Below, piece after piece: positions 1 to 7,681 of a DNA stretch of 13,599 nt. A program made the position numbers and the translations under genes. This DNA is from Oscillospiraceae bacterium (GTDB lineage Bacteria > Bacillota > Clostridia > Oscillospirales > Oscillospiraceae). The stretch spans positions 1 to 13,599 of the forward strand of contig JAEDNR010000051.1 of the NCBI GenBank assembly GCA_016302405.1, written 5' to 3'. Positions within the stretch are counted from its first letter, which is position 1; every line of letters begins with the position of its first letter. The notes below the pieces were generated by a model. The model made no database searches. It saw only the letters and a list, made by a program, of their open reading frames with translations, and was not told the origin of the DNA.

Positions 1-31
1 CCCTGCGGGGCACCTTCCCCCCGGGGGAAGG
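1..31. repeat. Edge of a GC-rich palindromic repeat (CTTCCCCC family)
   Basis: A near-perfect GC palindrome, CCTTCCCCCCGGGGGAAGG, lies at 13-31, preceded by CCCTGCGGGGCA. The same sequence in the opposite orientation, including the neighbouring TATTGGCCCG junction, occurs near the other end of the window at about 13279-13319. The element continues off the left edge, so its full extent cannot be seen here. It resembles non-autonomous intergenic repeats widespread in gut Firmicutes; that family assignment is from memory. Confidence 0.7.
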
Positions 32-43
32 TATTGGCCCGAC

Positions 44-55
44 AAATTCCAATTT
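44..55. repeat. AAATTGGAATTT border motif, exact copy
   Basis: AAATTCCAATTT, one of seven exact copies in the window of a 12-base near-palindrome (arms AAATT/AATTT around a GG or CC centre). It lies between the repeat edge at 1-31 and the terminator of the penicillin-binding protein gene. Its role is unknown. Confidence 0.8.
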
Positions 56-90
56 ACCCCGTTCCATCATTGCCAAAGAACAGCAGAAAG

Positions 91-121
91 AATCTCCCGA
101 ACCGTTTCGGTTCGGGAGATT
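91..121 (-). terminator. Intrinsic terminator of the mreC-mreD-PBP2 operon
   Basis: A 14-bp perfect stem (91-104 with 108-121) closes a 3-base loop. On the minus strand it is followed by CTTTCTGCTGTTCTTT, a moderately T-rich tract. It starts 44 bases past the stop codon of the penicillin-binding protein gene. The stem is very strong but the T tract is interrupted, so termination may be incomplete. Confidence 0.8.
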
Positions 122-164
122 CCGCGTGTCTTTGGCTTTCCGGACGCTGCCGGATGTTGAACTG

Positions 165-2270
165 TCAGCCCAGCTTGTTTTCGTAGGTGAAGGTCTCGCT
201 GGCGCGGACCATTTCGTAATAGGATTCGATGATCTGGTCGGCCACGCCTGCCAGGGAGGAACCGTGGCCCACTTTTTCGCCGAACAGGGCAATCGCGATC
301 TCCGGGTCTTCCATGGGGGCAAAGCAGATAAAGGCACCATGGTCGGAGCCGCCGGAGGAGTGCTGGGCGGTTCCCGTCTTGGCGCAGACGGTTACGGGGT
401 AGTTCCGTCCGCTGGGGTCCTTCACACCGCCGAAGTAGTTGGAAGCAGTACCGCCGGGCTCGGAGGCCACTTCCCGCATGCCTTCAAGATACGTCAGGTA
501 GCAGTCGTAGGGAATATCCATCTGGCTGAGGATCTGCGGCTCGTTTTCATAGATCAGGGTCCGGTAGTCGGCGGAGGCGACCCGGTTGAGGAAGGTGGCC
601 TTGTACCGGGTGCCCTGGTTGGCCAGGGTGCAGGCGTAGATGCACAGCTGCAGGGGGGTGATCCGGTTTTCCGCCTGACCGATGCCGGTCAGCACACGGT
701 CACCTGCGCCCCAGACGGCATCCGCGCCGGTGTGGTTGGCTTTCTTGCTGTCGGGGTTGGAGCGGGTGCCCACCACCTCTGTCAGCTCAATGCCGGTGGG
801 CTCGCCAAAGCCGAAGCCCTTGGCGGTTTCATCCAGCATCTGCCAGGTGCACCGGTCCGCAAGCTCGTAGAAGAAGTAGTTGCAGGATACCCGCAGTGCG
901 TACTGGGCAGCGATGTCGCCGTGGGTGCTGCCGCCCTGGGTGGAGGAGTAGAACAGACACTTGGGACGGAAGCCGTCATACTTGGTGAACACGCCTTCGT
1001 CGGTGATGATCTCTCCCCGCTCGTACAGATCGTTCATCATGGCGGCGGTGAGGGTGCAGGGCTTAAAGGTGGAACCGGGGGCGTAGGCCGCGCCGAAGGC
1101 CCGGTTGAAGAAGGGCTTCAGCTCGTCTGCCATCAGTGTATCCCAGTCCTCGGTCATGGTGGCCAGATTATAAGAGGGATAGCTGGCGCAGGCCAGAATC
1201 TCGCCGGTCTTGACCTTCATGACAATCACCGCCGCGCCCTGGGCGTCCAGGCCGTCGCCGGTGGTGGAGGTGTTCCGCTCCGGGTTTGTAAAGGAGTCCA
1301 TGGCATCCGCCAGAGCGTCCTCGGCGATTTTCTGAATGTCGATGTCGATGGTGGTCTCCACGTTGTTTCCGGCAACGGGCTCCTTGCCCTCCACATAGCG
1401 CTGTTCAATGATGGTGCCGTCCTTGGAAACCGCGTCGTAGCGCTGTCCGTCGATGCCGTGGAGGTACTCTTCAAAGGCCTCCTCAAAGCCGGACTGGCCG
1501 ATGTAGGCATCCATGGCGTAGCCCTGATCCTTGTAAATCTCCCAGTCCTCCGGGTCCATGGCGCCCATGGAGCCAAGGATATGGGCGGCGTAGGTGGTGT
1601 GGTATTCCCGGACGGTAGAGGATTCCACCATCAGGCCGGGGGTGTTCAGCTCCAGAATGGCGGACAGGTCGTCATTGGACACGTCCTCAATGAACACATA
1701 GTTGGGCAGGTTGGTAACGCCCCGCAGGTCAAATTCGTAGCGCAGACCCACCACGCCCCGGGCTTCCTCGTCGGTCCATTCCGCGGGGAGATCATAGCGG
1801 GTCCGGAGCTTCTCCATCAGCAGGGGGGCGGTGATGTCGGAGTCCAGGCCCCAGTCGTTCATAAAGGTCCGGAAATACCGCTGCCAGGCGGAGCTGTACT
1901 CATCCAGGGTATAGACGAAGGGCCGGGTGGTGGTCACGGGCAGGTGGTCGGAATGTTCAACCCCCAGCTCGTCGCACTTTTTCAGCAGATTATACAGGTA
2001 CTGGTTCCGGTCATCGGCGGACTTGATAACGTAGTGGTTGAATACCAGGTCATAGCTGGCGCGGTTGCCCACCAGCACCTTGCCGTTCCGGTCCAGAATA
2101 TCGCCCCGGGCAGCACGGACGGTGGTGATGGTACCGTAGGTCACGGTGTTATCGGTGTTGCCCTTGGTATCGATGATCTGCAGCTTAAACAGCCGGAAGG
2201 AGAAAAGCGTCAGAATGAACGCGAACAGTACAACCAATACAACGGCGCGCAGCCGGCTTATTCTTTCCAT
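165..2270 (-). CDS. mrdA: Penicillin-binding protein 2 (class B peptidoglycan D,D-transpeptidase, MrdA type)
   Basis: A membrane-anchored transpeptidase that cross-links peptidoglycan during side-wall elongation. The 701-residue protein has one N-terminal membrane helix (about 10-30), the class B dimerisation-domain signature RGDILDRNG (55-63), and a C-terminal transpeptidase domain with all three active-site motifs: STFK with nucleophile Ser400 and Lys403, SCN (462-464) and KTG (631-633). The ATG at 2270 follows AGGAGG with a 6-base spacer and overlaps the end of mreD by 13 bases, so translational coupling is likely. It is the last gene before the hairpin at 91-121. Position after mreCD fits the elongasome enzyme rather than the division (FtsI) or sporulation (SpoVD) paralogues, and no C-terminal PASTA repeats are seen. 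No key residue is missing. Confidence 0.93.
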   Translation of the reverse strand: MERISRLRAVVLVVLFAFILTLFSFRLFKLQIIDTKGNTDNTVTYGTITTVRAARGDILDRNGKVLVGNRASYDLVFNHYVIKSADDRNQYLYNLLKKCDELGVEHSDHLPVTTTRPFVYTLDEYSSAWQRYFRTFMNDWGLDSDITAPLLMEKLRTRYDLPAEWTDEEARGVVGLRYEFDLRGVTNLPNYVFIEDVSNDDLSAILELNTPGLMVESSTVREYHTTYAAHILGSMGAMDPEDWEIYKDQGYAMDAYIGQSGFEEAFEEYLHGIDGQRYDAVSKDGTIIEQRYVEGKEPVAGNNVETTIDIDIQKIAEDALADAMDSFTNPERNTSTTGDGLDAQGAAVIVMKVKTGEILACASYPSYNLATMTEDWDTLMADELKPFFNRAFGAAYAPGSTFKPCTLTAAMMNDLYERGEIITDEGVFTKYDGFRPKCLFYSSTQGGSTHGDIAAQYALRVSCNYFFYELADRCTWQMLDETAKGFGFGEPTGIELTEVVGTRSNPDSKKANHTGADAVWGAGDRVLTGIGQAENRITPLQLCIYACTLANQGTRYKATFLNRVASADYRTLIYENEPQILSQMDIPYDCYLTYLEGMREVASEPGGTASNYFGGVKDPSGRNYPVTVCAKTGTAQHSSGGSDHGAFICFAPMEDPEIAIALFGEKVGHGSSLAGVADQIIESYYEMVRASETFTYENKLG

Positions 2271-2866
2271 TGATTACCTCCTATGGTACCGATTTTAGCG
2301 AGAAGAAAATACATTGGGATCATGACAGCGGCGTTATAAAGCCCCGTGAGGAAGAAGATTCCCACCCGGTCCCAGCGGGTCAGGCCGAAAAATACGCCCA
2401 CGCCCCACAGGCCTATCTCATAGGCAAGCCCCGCCACACCGGCGCTGAGCACCACGGAACCGGCACTCCGGTGCCAGTATTTCTGGCGGAACAGGGAGGC
2501 GGCCATGCCGAAAACCGTGATGAGGCCCACGCAGTAGGCCAGGGGGGCGGAGCCGGAGAAGAAGTAGAAGATGGAAGCAATGAGGGCAAAGAGACTGCCC
2601 ACCTCGCTGTTTTCAATAACGGCGATCAGCAGGATCGCCGCGGGGGCCAGGTCTGTGGTGGCCCCCAGGATGGAGACCCGGCTCATGATGGTATCCTGAA
2701 CGATCAGCGCCAGCAGGCACACGGCAATATACAGGCCCCAGCGAAGATAGGTCAGCCGCTGCTGTTGGGTCATGTGCAGGACCTTGCGGAAGCTGCTGCC
2801 GGACGCGTCGGGCTTGAATTCCGGCTCCTGCCGCCGCTTCAGAAAGGGTATGCTCCATTTTGCCAT
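2258..2866 (-). CDS. mreD: Rod shape-determining protein MreD
   Basis: An integral membrane component of the rod-shape elongation complex, working with MreC and the elongation transpeptidase. From the chosen start the protein has 202 residues: a basic cytoplasmic N-terminus of about 40 residues, then roughly five to six hydrophobic segments (about 43-58, 70-104, 108-124, 136-160 and 168-190). The family is often near 160-175 residues, so the extra length is mostly the N-terminal tail. An ATG at 2878 is also in frame, but its own ATGGAG contains the GGAG that sits 6 bases before the ATG at 2866, so 2866 is preferred. It overlaps the next gene by 13 bases and follows mreC after about 27 bases. 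Sequence conservation in MreD is low; the call rests on hydropathy plus position between mreC and PBP2. Confidence 0.87.
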   Translation of the reverse strand: MAKWSIPFLKRRQEPEFKPDASGSSFRKVLHMTQQQRLTYLRWGLYIAVCLLALIVQDTIMSRVSILGATTDLAPAAILLIAVIENSEVGSLFALIASIFYFFSGSAPLAYCVGLITVFGMAASLFRQKYWHRSAGSVVLSAGVAGLAYEIGLWGVGVFFGLTRWDRVGIFFLTGLYNAAVMIPMYFLLAKIGTIGGNQWKE

Positions 2867-2893
2867 AAAAAACTCCATTCTGCGTTGGGTGAA

Positions 2894-3733
2894 TTACTCT
2901 GTGATGTCCGTGGTGTACTCGGTGATGATGAACACCTGTTCCAGGGAGCGGATGTCGGCGGCGGCCTCCAGCAGGGCGTACTTGGCAACGCCGGTCTCTT
3001 CAAAGCCGGCGTCCACCACGCTGCCCACGATCAGGCCCCGGGGGTACACGGTGGAGCCGGAGGTCACCACCTGGTCCTTGTTCCGGATGATGGAGGAGGA
3101 GGGCAGGTAGTCCATACGAAGCAAGGTCTCGTTGCCGGAGATGTAGCCGCCCTTGACCATGCCGTTATAGCCGGAGGTGGCAATGTTGGTACTGATTTCC
3201 AGGGTGGAGTCCAGTACCGTCTTGACGATGGAATAGTTGGGACCTACTTCGGTGACCAGGCCCACCACTTCGCCGTTGGCGGTAATGACACACATATTTT
3301 CCGCCACACCGGCATTGGTGCCCCGGTTCAGGGTCAGGGTGTTGGACCAGTCGGTGGAGCTCCAGCTGATGATATAGGCATCCACCGCCACATAGTCCTC
3401 GTGGGTGGACAGAAAATTCAGCGCCTGGCGCAGACGGGCATTTTCACGGCTCACCGCGTCGGCCTGCCGGGCCACGTCCTCCATTTCGGCGATCTTGGCG
3501 GTGAGAACTTCGTTCTCCGCTTCCAGCGCCTCATAGCGGAACATATAGCTGTAATACTTTTCCGCCGCGTCCGTCAGGGCTGAGCCTGCCGCCCGGAAAG
3601 GGGCAAGGGCGCCCTGAACCAGAAGGTCCGGGATGCTCTGGCTGGTGAGGCCGGAAAGCACGGACAGTCCCGCGGTGATAAGCACGGCCAGGACCAGAAT
3701 GATACGCAGCCGGGTACTGAATAGGTGTCTCAT
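2894..3733 (-). CDS. mreC: Rod shape-determining protein MreC
   Basis: The extracytoplasmic scaffold of the elongation machinery, which binds and activates the elongation PBP. The 279-residue protein has an N-terminal membrane anchor (about 9-28), a coiled coil (about 65-108, rich in Glu, Ala and Leu heptads) and a C-terminal beta domain with typical MreC stretches such as the NRGTNAGV segment near 136 and the YPRGLIVGSV segment near 230. The ORF stays open to 3787, but the ATG at 3733 is preceded by GGAG at a 6-base spacing and begins directly with the basic MRHLFSTRLR leader, so it is the better start. It opens the mreC-mreD-PBP2 unit. mreB, often just upstream, is not here; a 108-bp repeat element and the maf gene occupy that side instead. 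Confidence 0.92.
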   Translation of the reverse strand: MRHLFSTRLRIILVLAVLITAGLSVLSGLTSQSIPDLLVQGALAPFRAAGSALTDAAEKYYSYMFRYEALEAENEVLTAKIAEMEDVARQADAVSRENARLRQALNFLSTHEDYVAVDAYIISWSSTDWSNTLTLNRGTNAGVAENMCVITANGEVVGLVTEVGPNYSIVKTVLDSTLEISTNIATSGYNGMVKGGYISGNETLLRMDYLPSSSIIRNKDQVVTSGSTVYPRGLIVGSVVDAGFEETGVAKYALLEAAADIRSLEQVFIITEYTTDITE

Positions 3734-3853
3734 AGGTTTCTCCAATCCGCCGCTTACGTGGTTTTGTCCCCGGCTCCCAAGCGGCAATGGGAGGGGGCGG
3801 AGAATGATGAATAATCAGGTTATCGGCTTTCAGCAGCAGATGGGAAGAATGGA

Positions 3854-3961
3854 GTAGGGGAGGCGTTTCGCCTCCCGCAGAAAGCGGCAAAATCTGCCAA
3901 AAGGGATAGGCGAAGCGGTAAATAGGCCATTATTCAAAGGGACGGGAAACCCGTCCCCTAC
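3854..3961 (-). repeat. 108-bp inverted-repeat element, copy 1 (MITE-like)
   Basis: The element begins GTAGGGGA and ends TCCCCTAC, perfect 8-bp terminal inverted repeats. Each end also folds on itself: GGGAGGCG-TTT-CGCCTCCC at 3858-3876 and GGGACGGG-AAA-CCCGTCCC at 3939-3957. A second copy of exactly 108 bp lies inverted at 8899-9006 and shares both ends plus the internal GCGAAGCGGTAAATAGGC. The middle has diverged. It contains no coding sequence, as expected for a non-autonomous element. Confidence 0.85.
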
Positions 3962-4030
3962 GGAACAGATGGATGCCGGGTTCACCGCCGAATTTCAAAT
4001 TATCTGTTTGCTGCCTTAAGCAGATAACCT

Positions 4031-4042
4031 AAATTGGAATTT
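4031..4042. repeat. AAATTGGAATTT border motif, exact copy
   Basis: An exact copy of the 12-base near-palindrome, lying 8 bases downstream of the maf stop codon on the minus strand. It marks the boundary between the maf transcription unit and the repeat-filled gap before mreC. Confidence 0.8.
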
Positions 4043-4049
4043 GCAGGCT

Positions 4050-4622
4050 TTACTCCTTCGCAAACACATCCGGCGCGATTTTTTGCAGGGCTTCCAGCAG
4101 GCGGCACACGGGAAGACCCATCACATTATAATAGTCCCCGGTCAGACCCTCGCAGAACAGGGCCGCGCCGCCCTGGATGCCGTAGGCCCCGGCCTTGTCC
4201 ATGGGCTCGCCGGTGGCGATATAGCGGTGGATCTCCTTTTCGGACAGAGGACGGAAGTGAAGCTGGGTCACCTGGGTAAAGGTCTCGGCCCGGCTTCCCT
4301 GCAGGACGGTGCAGCCGGTCATGACCTGGTGGGTGCTGCCGGACAAAAGCCTGAGCATCCGGGCAGCGTCTTCTTTGTCCCGGGGCTTTCCCAGGACCTC
4401 CCCCTGGCAGACCACGATGGTGTCCGCCGCCACGACTACATCCTCCGGCTCCCGGCTGACCGCCAGGGCCTTGCACCGGCTGACCCGGGCCACCTCGTCA
4501 AAGGGGGGCTTGCCGGGGTCCATGGTCTCGTCAATATCCGCGGCCCGTATGGTAAAGGGCACGCCGTACAGCCCCATAAGCTCCCGCCGTCTGGGGGAAG
4601 CGGAGGCAAGAATGATTTGCAT
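4050..4622 (-). CDS. maf: Maf family nucleoside triphosphate pyrophosphatase
   Basis: A cytoplasmic house-cleaning enzyme that hydrolyses non-canonical or excess nucleoside triphosphates (dTTP/UTP-type or modified pyrimidines) to the monophosphate and pyrophosphate. The 190-residue protein is full length for the family. Diagnostic features are the N-terminal SASPRRREL signature (7-15), the AADTIV acidic site with Asp67, the KPRDKEDAARML block (79-90), LSGSTHQVMTG (93-103) and the GEPMDKAGAYGIQG segment (138-151). Its start has GGAAGG just upstream. It follows the U32 gene after 15 bases, so the two are probably cotranscribed. Maf genes frequently neighbour mreBCD in Firmicutes, as here, but a repeat-filled 316-base gap separates it from mreC. 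Exact nucleotide preference cannot be read from the sequence. Confidence 0.93.
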   Translation of the reverse strand: MQIILASASPRRRELMGLYGVPFTIRAADIDETMDPGKPPFDEVARVSRCKALAVSREPEDVVVAADTIVVCQGEVLGKPRDKEDAARMLRLLSGSTHQVMTGCTVLQGSRAETFTQVTQLHFRPLSEKEIHRYIATGEPMDKAGAYGIQGGAALFCEGLTGDYYNVMGLPVCRLLEALQKIAPDVFAKE

Positions 4623-4637
4623 AGACGTTTCCTTCCC

Positions 4638-6719
4638 TTATTCTACGCCCCGCAGGTACAGGCCTCTGGTGCAGGAGCCGGGGTCAAAGGGCCCGGGATT
4701 CAGATAGTCCTCCAGCACCCGGTCCGTCTCCTTGCTGTTCTCCGTGGTGAAATACAGGCGAATGGCCCACAAGCCCAGCTTGGCAAGGTCGTCCTGCCGG
4801 TCCAGCCAGCTCAGCTTTCTGCCGTTGAGCAGGACGCTGCGGCAGGTGTCCCCATCCCGAATGATGGGGAAGTCGGCGCCGGTTTTGTCCACCAGCTTCA
4901 CGGCTCCCTGGCCGCAGGTGCATTCGCCGGTACGGTTGTGGATCAAACAGTGCTCCGTGAGCATCAGCGGAAGCCGCCCGTAGGCAATGAGCTCCGTGTC
5001 CACGGCCTTGCTCAGGTCCCGGATCTGGGGCAGGGTCATTTCAAAGCTGACGGTGGCGGAGGCCAGTTCCAAAGAACGGACCACATTCATGGAGGCGGAG
5101 TTGAAAATATTGAGGCCGAAATCGCCCCGGATCCGCAGCCCCAGCTCCCGGACGGGAGCCAGCAGCCCCAGGTTCCCCACAAGGACCTCCCGGAGCCCGG
5201 CCTCCCGCAGATCCCGCAGGGTGGCAAGGAGCTTTGGCAGCTCTCTGTCATGGACGACCCTGGGCAGCACCGCGGCCAAGCGGCCCCGCTGCAAAAGCAT
5301 CTGGCAGAGCTTGGGATCCTCCCGGAGAATGTGCACCGGGACATAGAGCATGGCGGTCTCGGAGCGCAGCAGCTGCTTTGTCAGTTGCTCCCGGGAGGTG
5401 ACCTGGACGGTCAGTCCGGGAAGACCCCGGCTGCCTTTATATTCGGGGATGGGCTTGGGCTTGCGCAGGGTCCGTTCTTCCCGGCGGGCCCGCATGGCGG
5501 TAAGCTGGTTCAGCGCGTCCCGGCGCATGGCGTTGACGGCGGAGGCGGGGATGATGAGGCCCGGGTCAATCCGGGTCTGGATGTCCGCGCAGTAGTAGGG
5601 CGTGCCGCCGGTCTTGGCGACCCGCTGGGCAAGGGCCTCCGCCGTGAGGGGAAAGGTTCTTGCAAGCTCCGGCCTGGGGCCCTGGGCGGTACAGGTTCGG
5701 CCCTCCGGATCCCGGACGGTCAGGCTGCTGCCGTCCACAGTGACCTCGGCCAGAAACCGAACCGGCACCAACGGCCGCTCTCCCGTTTCGTAGGACTGCC
5801 GGGCATCGGCAAGCCAACCGGTATCCTGCTTTTCCTCCTGGTGGATGCCGAACATTTTTGTGTTTACCCGGTTGGTATAGTAGCCGTCGGTGAAGCCCTG
5901 ACGGTTAAAGGCTTTGAAAAGGGCCTCCCGCATTTCATCCGTGACCTCGTGGGTATCCAGGGCCTGGCGGTATACGGCGGTGACGGCGGCCACATATTCA
6001 GGCCGCTTCATCCGGCCCTCCAGCTTGAGGGAAGCAACGCCCATTTCCTGCAGCTCGTCTAAGTAGCGCACCAGGCAGTTGTCCTTCAGGCTCAGGGGGT
6101 ACCGGTTTTCCCAGCGGGTGTAGCCGTAGCTCTGGCGGCAGGGCTGGGCGCATCGGCCCCGGTTGCCGGAGCGGCCGCCGATGGCGGCAGAGAGGTAGCA
6201 TTGTCCGGAGTAGCACATGCACAGCGCGCCGTGGGCAAAGACCTCAATGGGAATGGGGGAGTTTGCGCAGATATAGCGGATCTCCTCCCGGCTCAGCTCC
6301 CGGCTGAGAACCACCCGCTTCATTCCCATCCCGGCGCAAAGCTGCACTCCGGCCAGGGAATGGATGGTCATCTGGGTGGAGCCGTGGATTTCCACCTGGG
6401 GGGCAATCTGACGGCACAGCTGGGCAACGCCCAGGTCCTGGACGATGAACGCGTCCACCCCGGCCCTGGCGGCGAACCGGATCAGCTCCGTCAGCTCCGG
6501 TATTTCCCGGTCGGAGACCAGGGTATTCAGGGTCAGATGAACGGCCACACCCCGGATGTGGCAGTATTTGAGGGCCTCCCCCAGGGTCTGGGGGGTGAAG
6601 TTTTTTGCGCTCTGCCGGGCGTTAAAATTGCCGCAGCCCAGATAGACGGCGTTGGCACCGTTCTGCACCGCGGCCCGCAGGGCTTCCATGGACCCTGCCG
6701 GCGCCAATAATTCAATCAT
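4638..6719 (-). CDS. U32 family protein with duplicated architecture (RlhA-type, probable rRNA/tRNA hydroxylation factor)
   Basis: Historically called peptidase U32 or collagenase-like; characterised relatives (RlhA, TrhP) take part in RNA hydroxylation, and RlhA acts on 23S rRNA. The 693-residue protein opens with MIELLAPAGS, the usual U32 start, and carries the family signature EVFAHGALCMCYSGQC at 159-174, followed by GNRGRCAQPCR. Cysteines 167, 174, 190 and 194 are the likely Fe-S ligands. After the first barrel (about 1-320) comes a central segment (about 330-440) and a second barrel-like half (about 470-690), the long RlhA-like layout rather than the short TrhP one. The ORF runs on to 6797, but the ATG at 6719 has GGAGAG 8 bases upstream and a promoter beyond it. 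It probably leads a two-gene operon with maf. The substrate in this organism is inferred, not shown. Confidence 0.87.
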   Translation of the reverse strand: MIELLAPAGSMEALRAAVQNGANAVYLGCGNFNARQSAKNFTPQTLGEALKYCHIRGVAVHLTLNTLVSDREIPELTELIRFAARAGVDAFIVQDLGVAQLCRQIAPQVEIHGSTQMTIHSLAGVQLCAGMGMKRVVLSRELSREEIRYICANSPIPIEVFAHGALCMCYSGQCYLSAAIGGRSGNRGRCAQPCRQSYGYTRWENRYPLSLKDNCLVRYLDELQEMGVASLKLEGRMKRPEYVAAVTAVYRQALDTHEVTDEMREALFKAFNRQGFTDGYYTNRVNTKMFGIHQEEKQDTGWLADARQSYETGERPLVPVRFLAEVTVDGSSLTVRDPEGRTCTAQGPRPELARTFPLTAEALAQRVAKTGGTPYYCADIQTRIDPGLIIPASAVNAMRRDALNQLTAMRARREERTLRKPKPIPEYKGSRGLPGLTVQVTSREQLTKQLLRSETAMLYVPVHILREDPKLCQMLLQRGRLAAVLPRVVHDRELPKLLATLRDLREAGLREVLVGNLGLLAPVRELGLRIRGDFGLNIFNSASMNVVRSLELASATVSFEMTLPQIRDLSKAVDTELIAYGRLPLMLTEHCLIHNRTGECTCGQGAVKLVDKTGADFPIIRDGDTCRSVLLNGRKLSWLDRQDDLAKLGLWAIRLYFTTENSKETDRVLEDYLNPGPFDPGSCTRGLYLRGVE

Positions 6720-6752
6720 AGGCGTTTCTCTCCATATGGTATACTTGGATGC

Positions 6753-6768
6753 ATTATACCACATTATA
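6753..6768 (-). promoter_or_regulatory. Probable extended -10 promoter for the U32-maf operon
   Basis: Reading the minus strand, TGGTATAAT gives a perfect -10 hexamer at 6758-6753 with a TGn extension. No good -35 is found, which an extended -10 can compensate. A second TATAAT lies 10 bases further upstream (6768-6763), so start-site choice may be double. The start codon at 6719 is about 34 bases downstream. Confidence 0.65.
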
Positions 6769-6905
6769 TTCAAAACTTCCACCCCCTTTCCCGACAATTC
6801 ATGAAATTTTAATGGTCAGTTCAAAGAATGCCGGCAGGAGCGGTATAAGATATGAGATATGGGATATAAGATAATGTACTTGCCAGTTTCCCGCAGCAGC
6901 CTGAT

Positions 6906-7141
6906 AAATTGGAATTTGAAGAGGGAAGTGCGGGCCCCGAACAACACTGTCATTCCGAACCAGTGCGCACACTGGTGTGGGAATCTCCATCGAATTCCGG
7001 GCAGCCTATCGTCATACAGGTCATTCTTTCCTGCCTTTTTCCGGAATTCATCCACGAAAAGGGGTACTTCTATCCGGGGGATTGCCACACCAGTCTGCGG
7101 ACTGGTTCGCAATGACCGGGAATTCGCTAAATTCCCAATTT
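6906..7141 (+). repeat. About 240-bp hairpin-ended element, copy 1 (MITE/REP-like)
   Basis: The block starts with an exact AAATTGGAATTT (6906-6917) and ends with the near copy AAATTCCCAATTT (7129-7141). Inside, two hairpins face each other: 6949-6985 (GTCATTCCGAACCAG... to ...TGTGGGAATC) and 7080-7116 (GATTGCCACACCAG... to ...TCGCAATGAC). The roughly 95-base middle matches the inverted copy at 10067-10309 over nearly its full length, for example CCGGAATTCATCCA and CAGCCTATCGTCATACAG. Several short ORFs cross it, but none resembles a gene. It separates the divergent U32 and PerR transcripts, and with the stretch 6769-6905, where no other signal was seen, fills most of that gap. Confidence 0.85.
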
Positions 7142-7185
7142 GTATGCCTGCTGCTTAAAAGCCAATTGCGCATTTCAAAAAGTGC

Positions 7186-7214
7186 TTGACAAACGAAGCC
7201 AGCAGTGGTATATT
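7186..7214 (+). promoter_or_regulatory. Consensus sigma-70/SigA promoter of the perR-rubrerythrin operon
   Basis: A perfect -35 TTGACA (7186-7191) and -10 TATATT (7209-7214) are separated by 17 bases. Transcription should start near 7220, about 39 bases before the regulator's ATG. The promoter begins just 45 bases after the repeat element. Confidence 0.88.
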
Positions 7215-7216
7215 TA

Positions 7217-7244
7217 ATTTGCAAATAAGAATCACTTGCAAATA
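7217..7244 (+). promoter_or_regulatory. Candidate operator for the PerR/Fur-type regulator
   Basis: The 10-bp palindrome ATTTGCAAAT (7217-7226) is followed by a second TTGCAAATA (7236-7244), making direct repeats of TTGCAAATA with 17-base periodicity over the expected transcription start. Such placement suits repression, and autoregulation is usual for PerR. It does not closely match the Bacillus PerR box (TTATAATNATTATAA), so the assignment to this regulator is inference. Confidence 0.5.
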
Positions 7245-7258
7245 GACAGGAGGAACTT

Positions 7259-7654
7259 ATGGAAGCTTCCAACAAACAGTTCCGGAAGCGGAACGCCATT
7301 CTCTCCTGCCTTCAGCGGTCCAAGTCCCACCCCAGCGCCGAAGCGCTTTATCAGGATCTTCGGCAGGAACATCCGGACATCTCCCTTGCCACCGTATACC
7401 GGAATCTGGCCCTTTTCCGAAATCAGGGGGTCATCCGGAGTCTGGGTACGGTGTGCGGCGTGGAGCGGTTCGACGGCGACGTAAGTCCCCACACGCACTT
7501 TGTGTGCAGCGGCTGCGGCGCCGTGGTGGATATGCCTGAGGCAGGGGTTCCCGATTGCAGCGGCGCCGCCCGGGAAATGGGCTGCCGCGTTGAACACGCC
7601 CAGCTGATCCTGACCGGATTGTGCCGGGATTGTCTTTCCCGCAAAAACAATTAA
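7259..7654 (+). CDS. perR: Fur-family transcriptional repressor, PerR-type peroxide sensor
   Basis: A cytoplasmic metal-dependent repressor. The 131-residue protein has an N-terminal winged helix (about 8-65, recognition helix in LATVYRNLALF at 43-53) and a C-terminal dimerisation domain with structural zinc cysteines C83/C86 and C122/C125. The five regulatory-metal ligands of Bacillus PerR (H37, D85, H91, H93, D104) align at a constant offset of 13 with H24, D72, H78, H80 and D91, which supports a peroxide-sensing role. One residue argues for caution: the position equivalent to PerR Asn61 is Arg48, as in Fur proteins. The start follows AGGAGG at a 5-base spacing. It is the first gene of the operon, 27 bases before rubrerythrin, a classic PerR target in Clostridia, so it likely represses both itself and that gene. 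Confidence 0.85.
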   Translation: MEASNKQFRKRNAILSCLQRSKSHPSAEALYQDLRQEHPDISLATVYRNLALFRNQGVIRSLGTVCGVERFDGDVSPHTHFVCSGCGAVVDMPEAGVPDCSGAAREMGCRVEHAQLILTGLCRDCLSRKNN

Positions 7655-7681
7655 AAATCTTTTTAAATGGAGGAATTTACT

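Larger units (their letters stand above)
3734..4049. other. Gene-free gap between maf and mreC
   Basis: This 316-base gap holds the 108-bp element at 3854-3961 and a border motif at 4031-4042. The flanks contain fragments of a further small repeat: GGTTATCGGCTTT near 3818 and its complement-like AGCAGATAACCT near 4020. No convincing -35/-10 pair for mreC was seen on the minus strand, although the gap size suggests mreC starts its own transcript. No small gene is supported. Confidence 0.6.

Noticed and set aside
126..2273. A 715-codon plus-strand ORF opposite the penicillin-binding protein gene
   Set aside because: It is antisense to a gene with complete transpeptidase motifs. Its Gly/Val/His-rich composition is typical of GC-biased codons read on the opposite strand, and it has no ribosome site.
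4041..6062. A 673-codon plus-strand ORF opposite the U32 and maf genes
   Set aside because: It runs across two real genes on the other strand, lacks a ribosome site and shows no recognisable domain; it is an antisense artefact of high GC.
6799..7299. Several overlapping 60-100 codon ORFs on both strands between U32 and perR
   Set aside because: They lie in the 240-bp repeat element. Similar ORFs appear in its other copy at 10100-10306 because the DNA is repeated, and none has a ribosome site or protein-like composition.
7667..7681. An upstream start for rubrerythrin at 7667
   Set aside because: That ATG is part of the ATGGAGG ribosome site. Starting at 7682 gives the normal MKKFVCPVCGY rubredoxin start.
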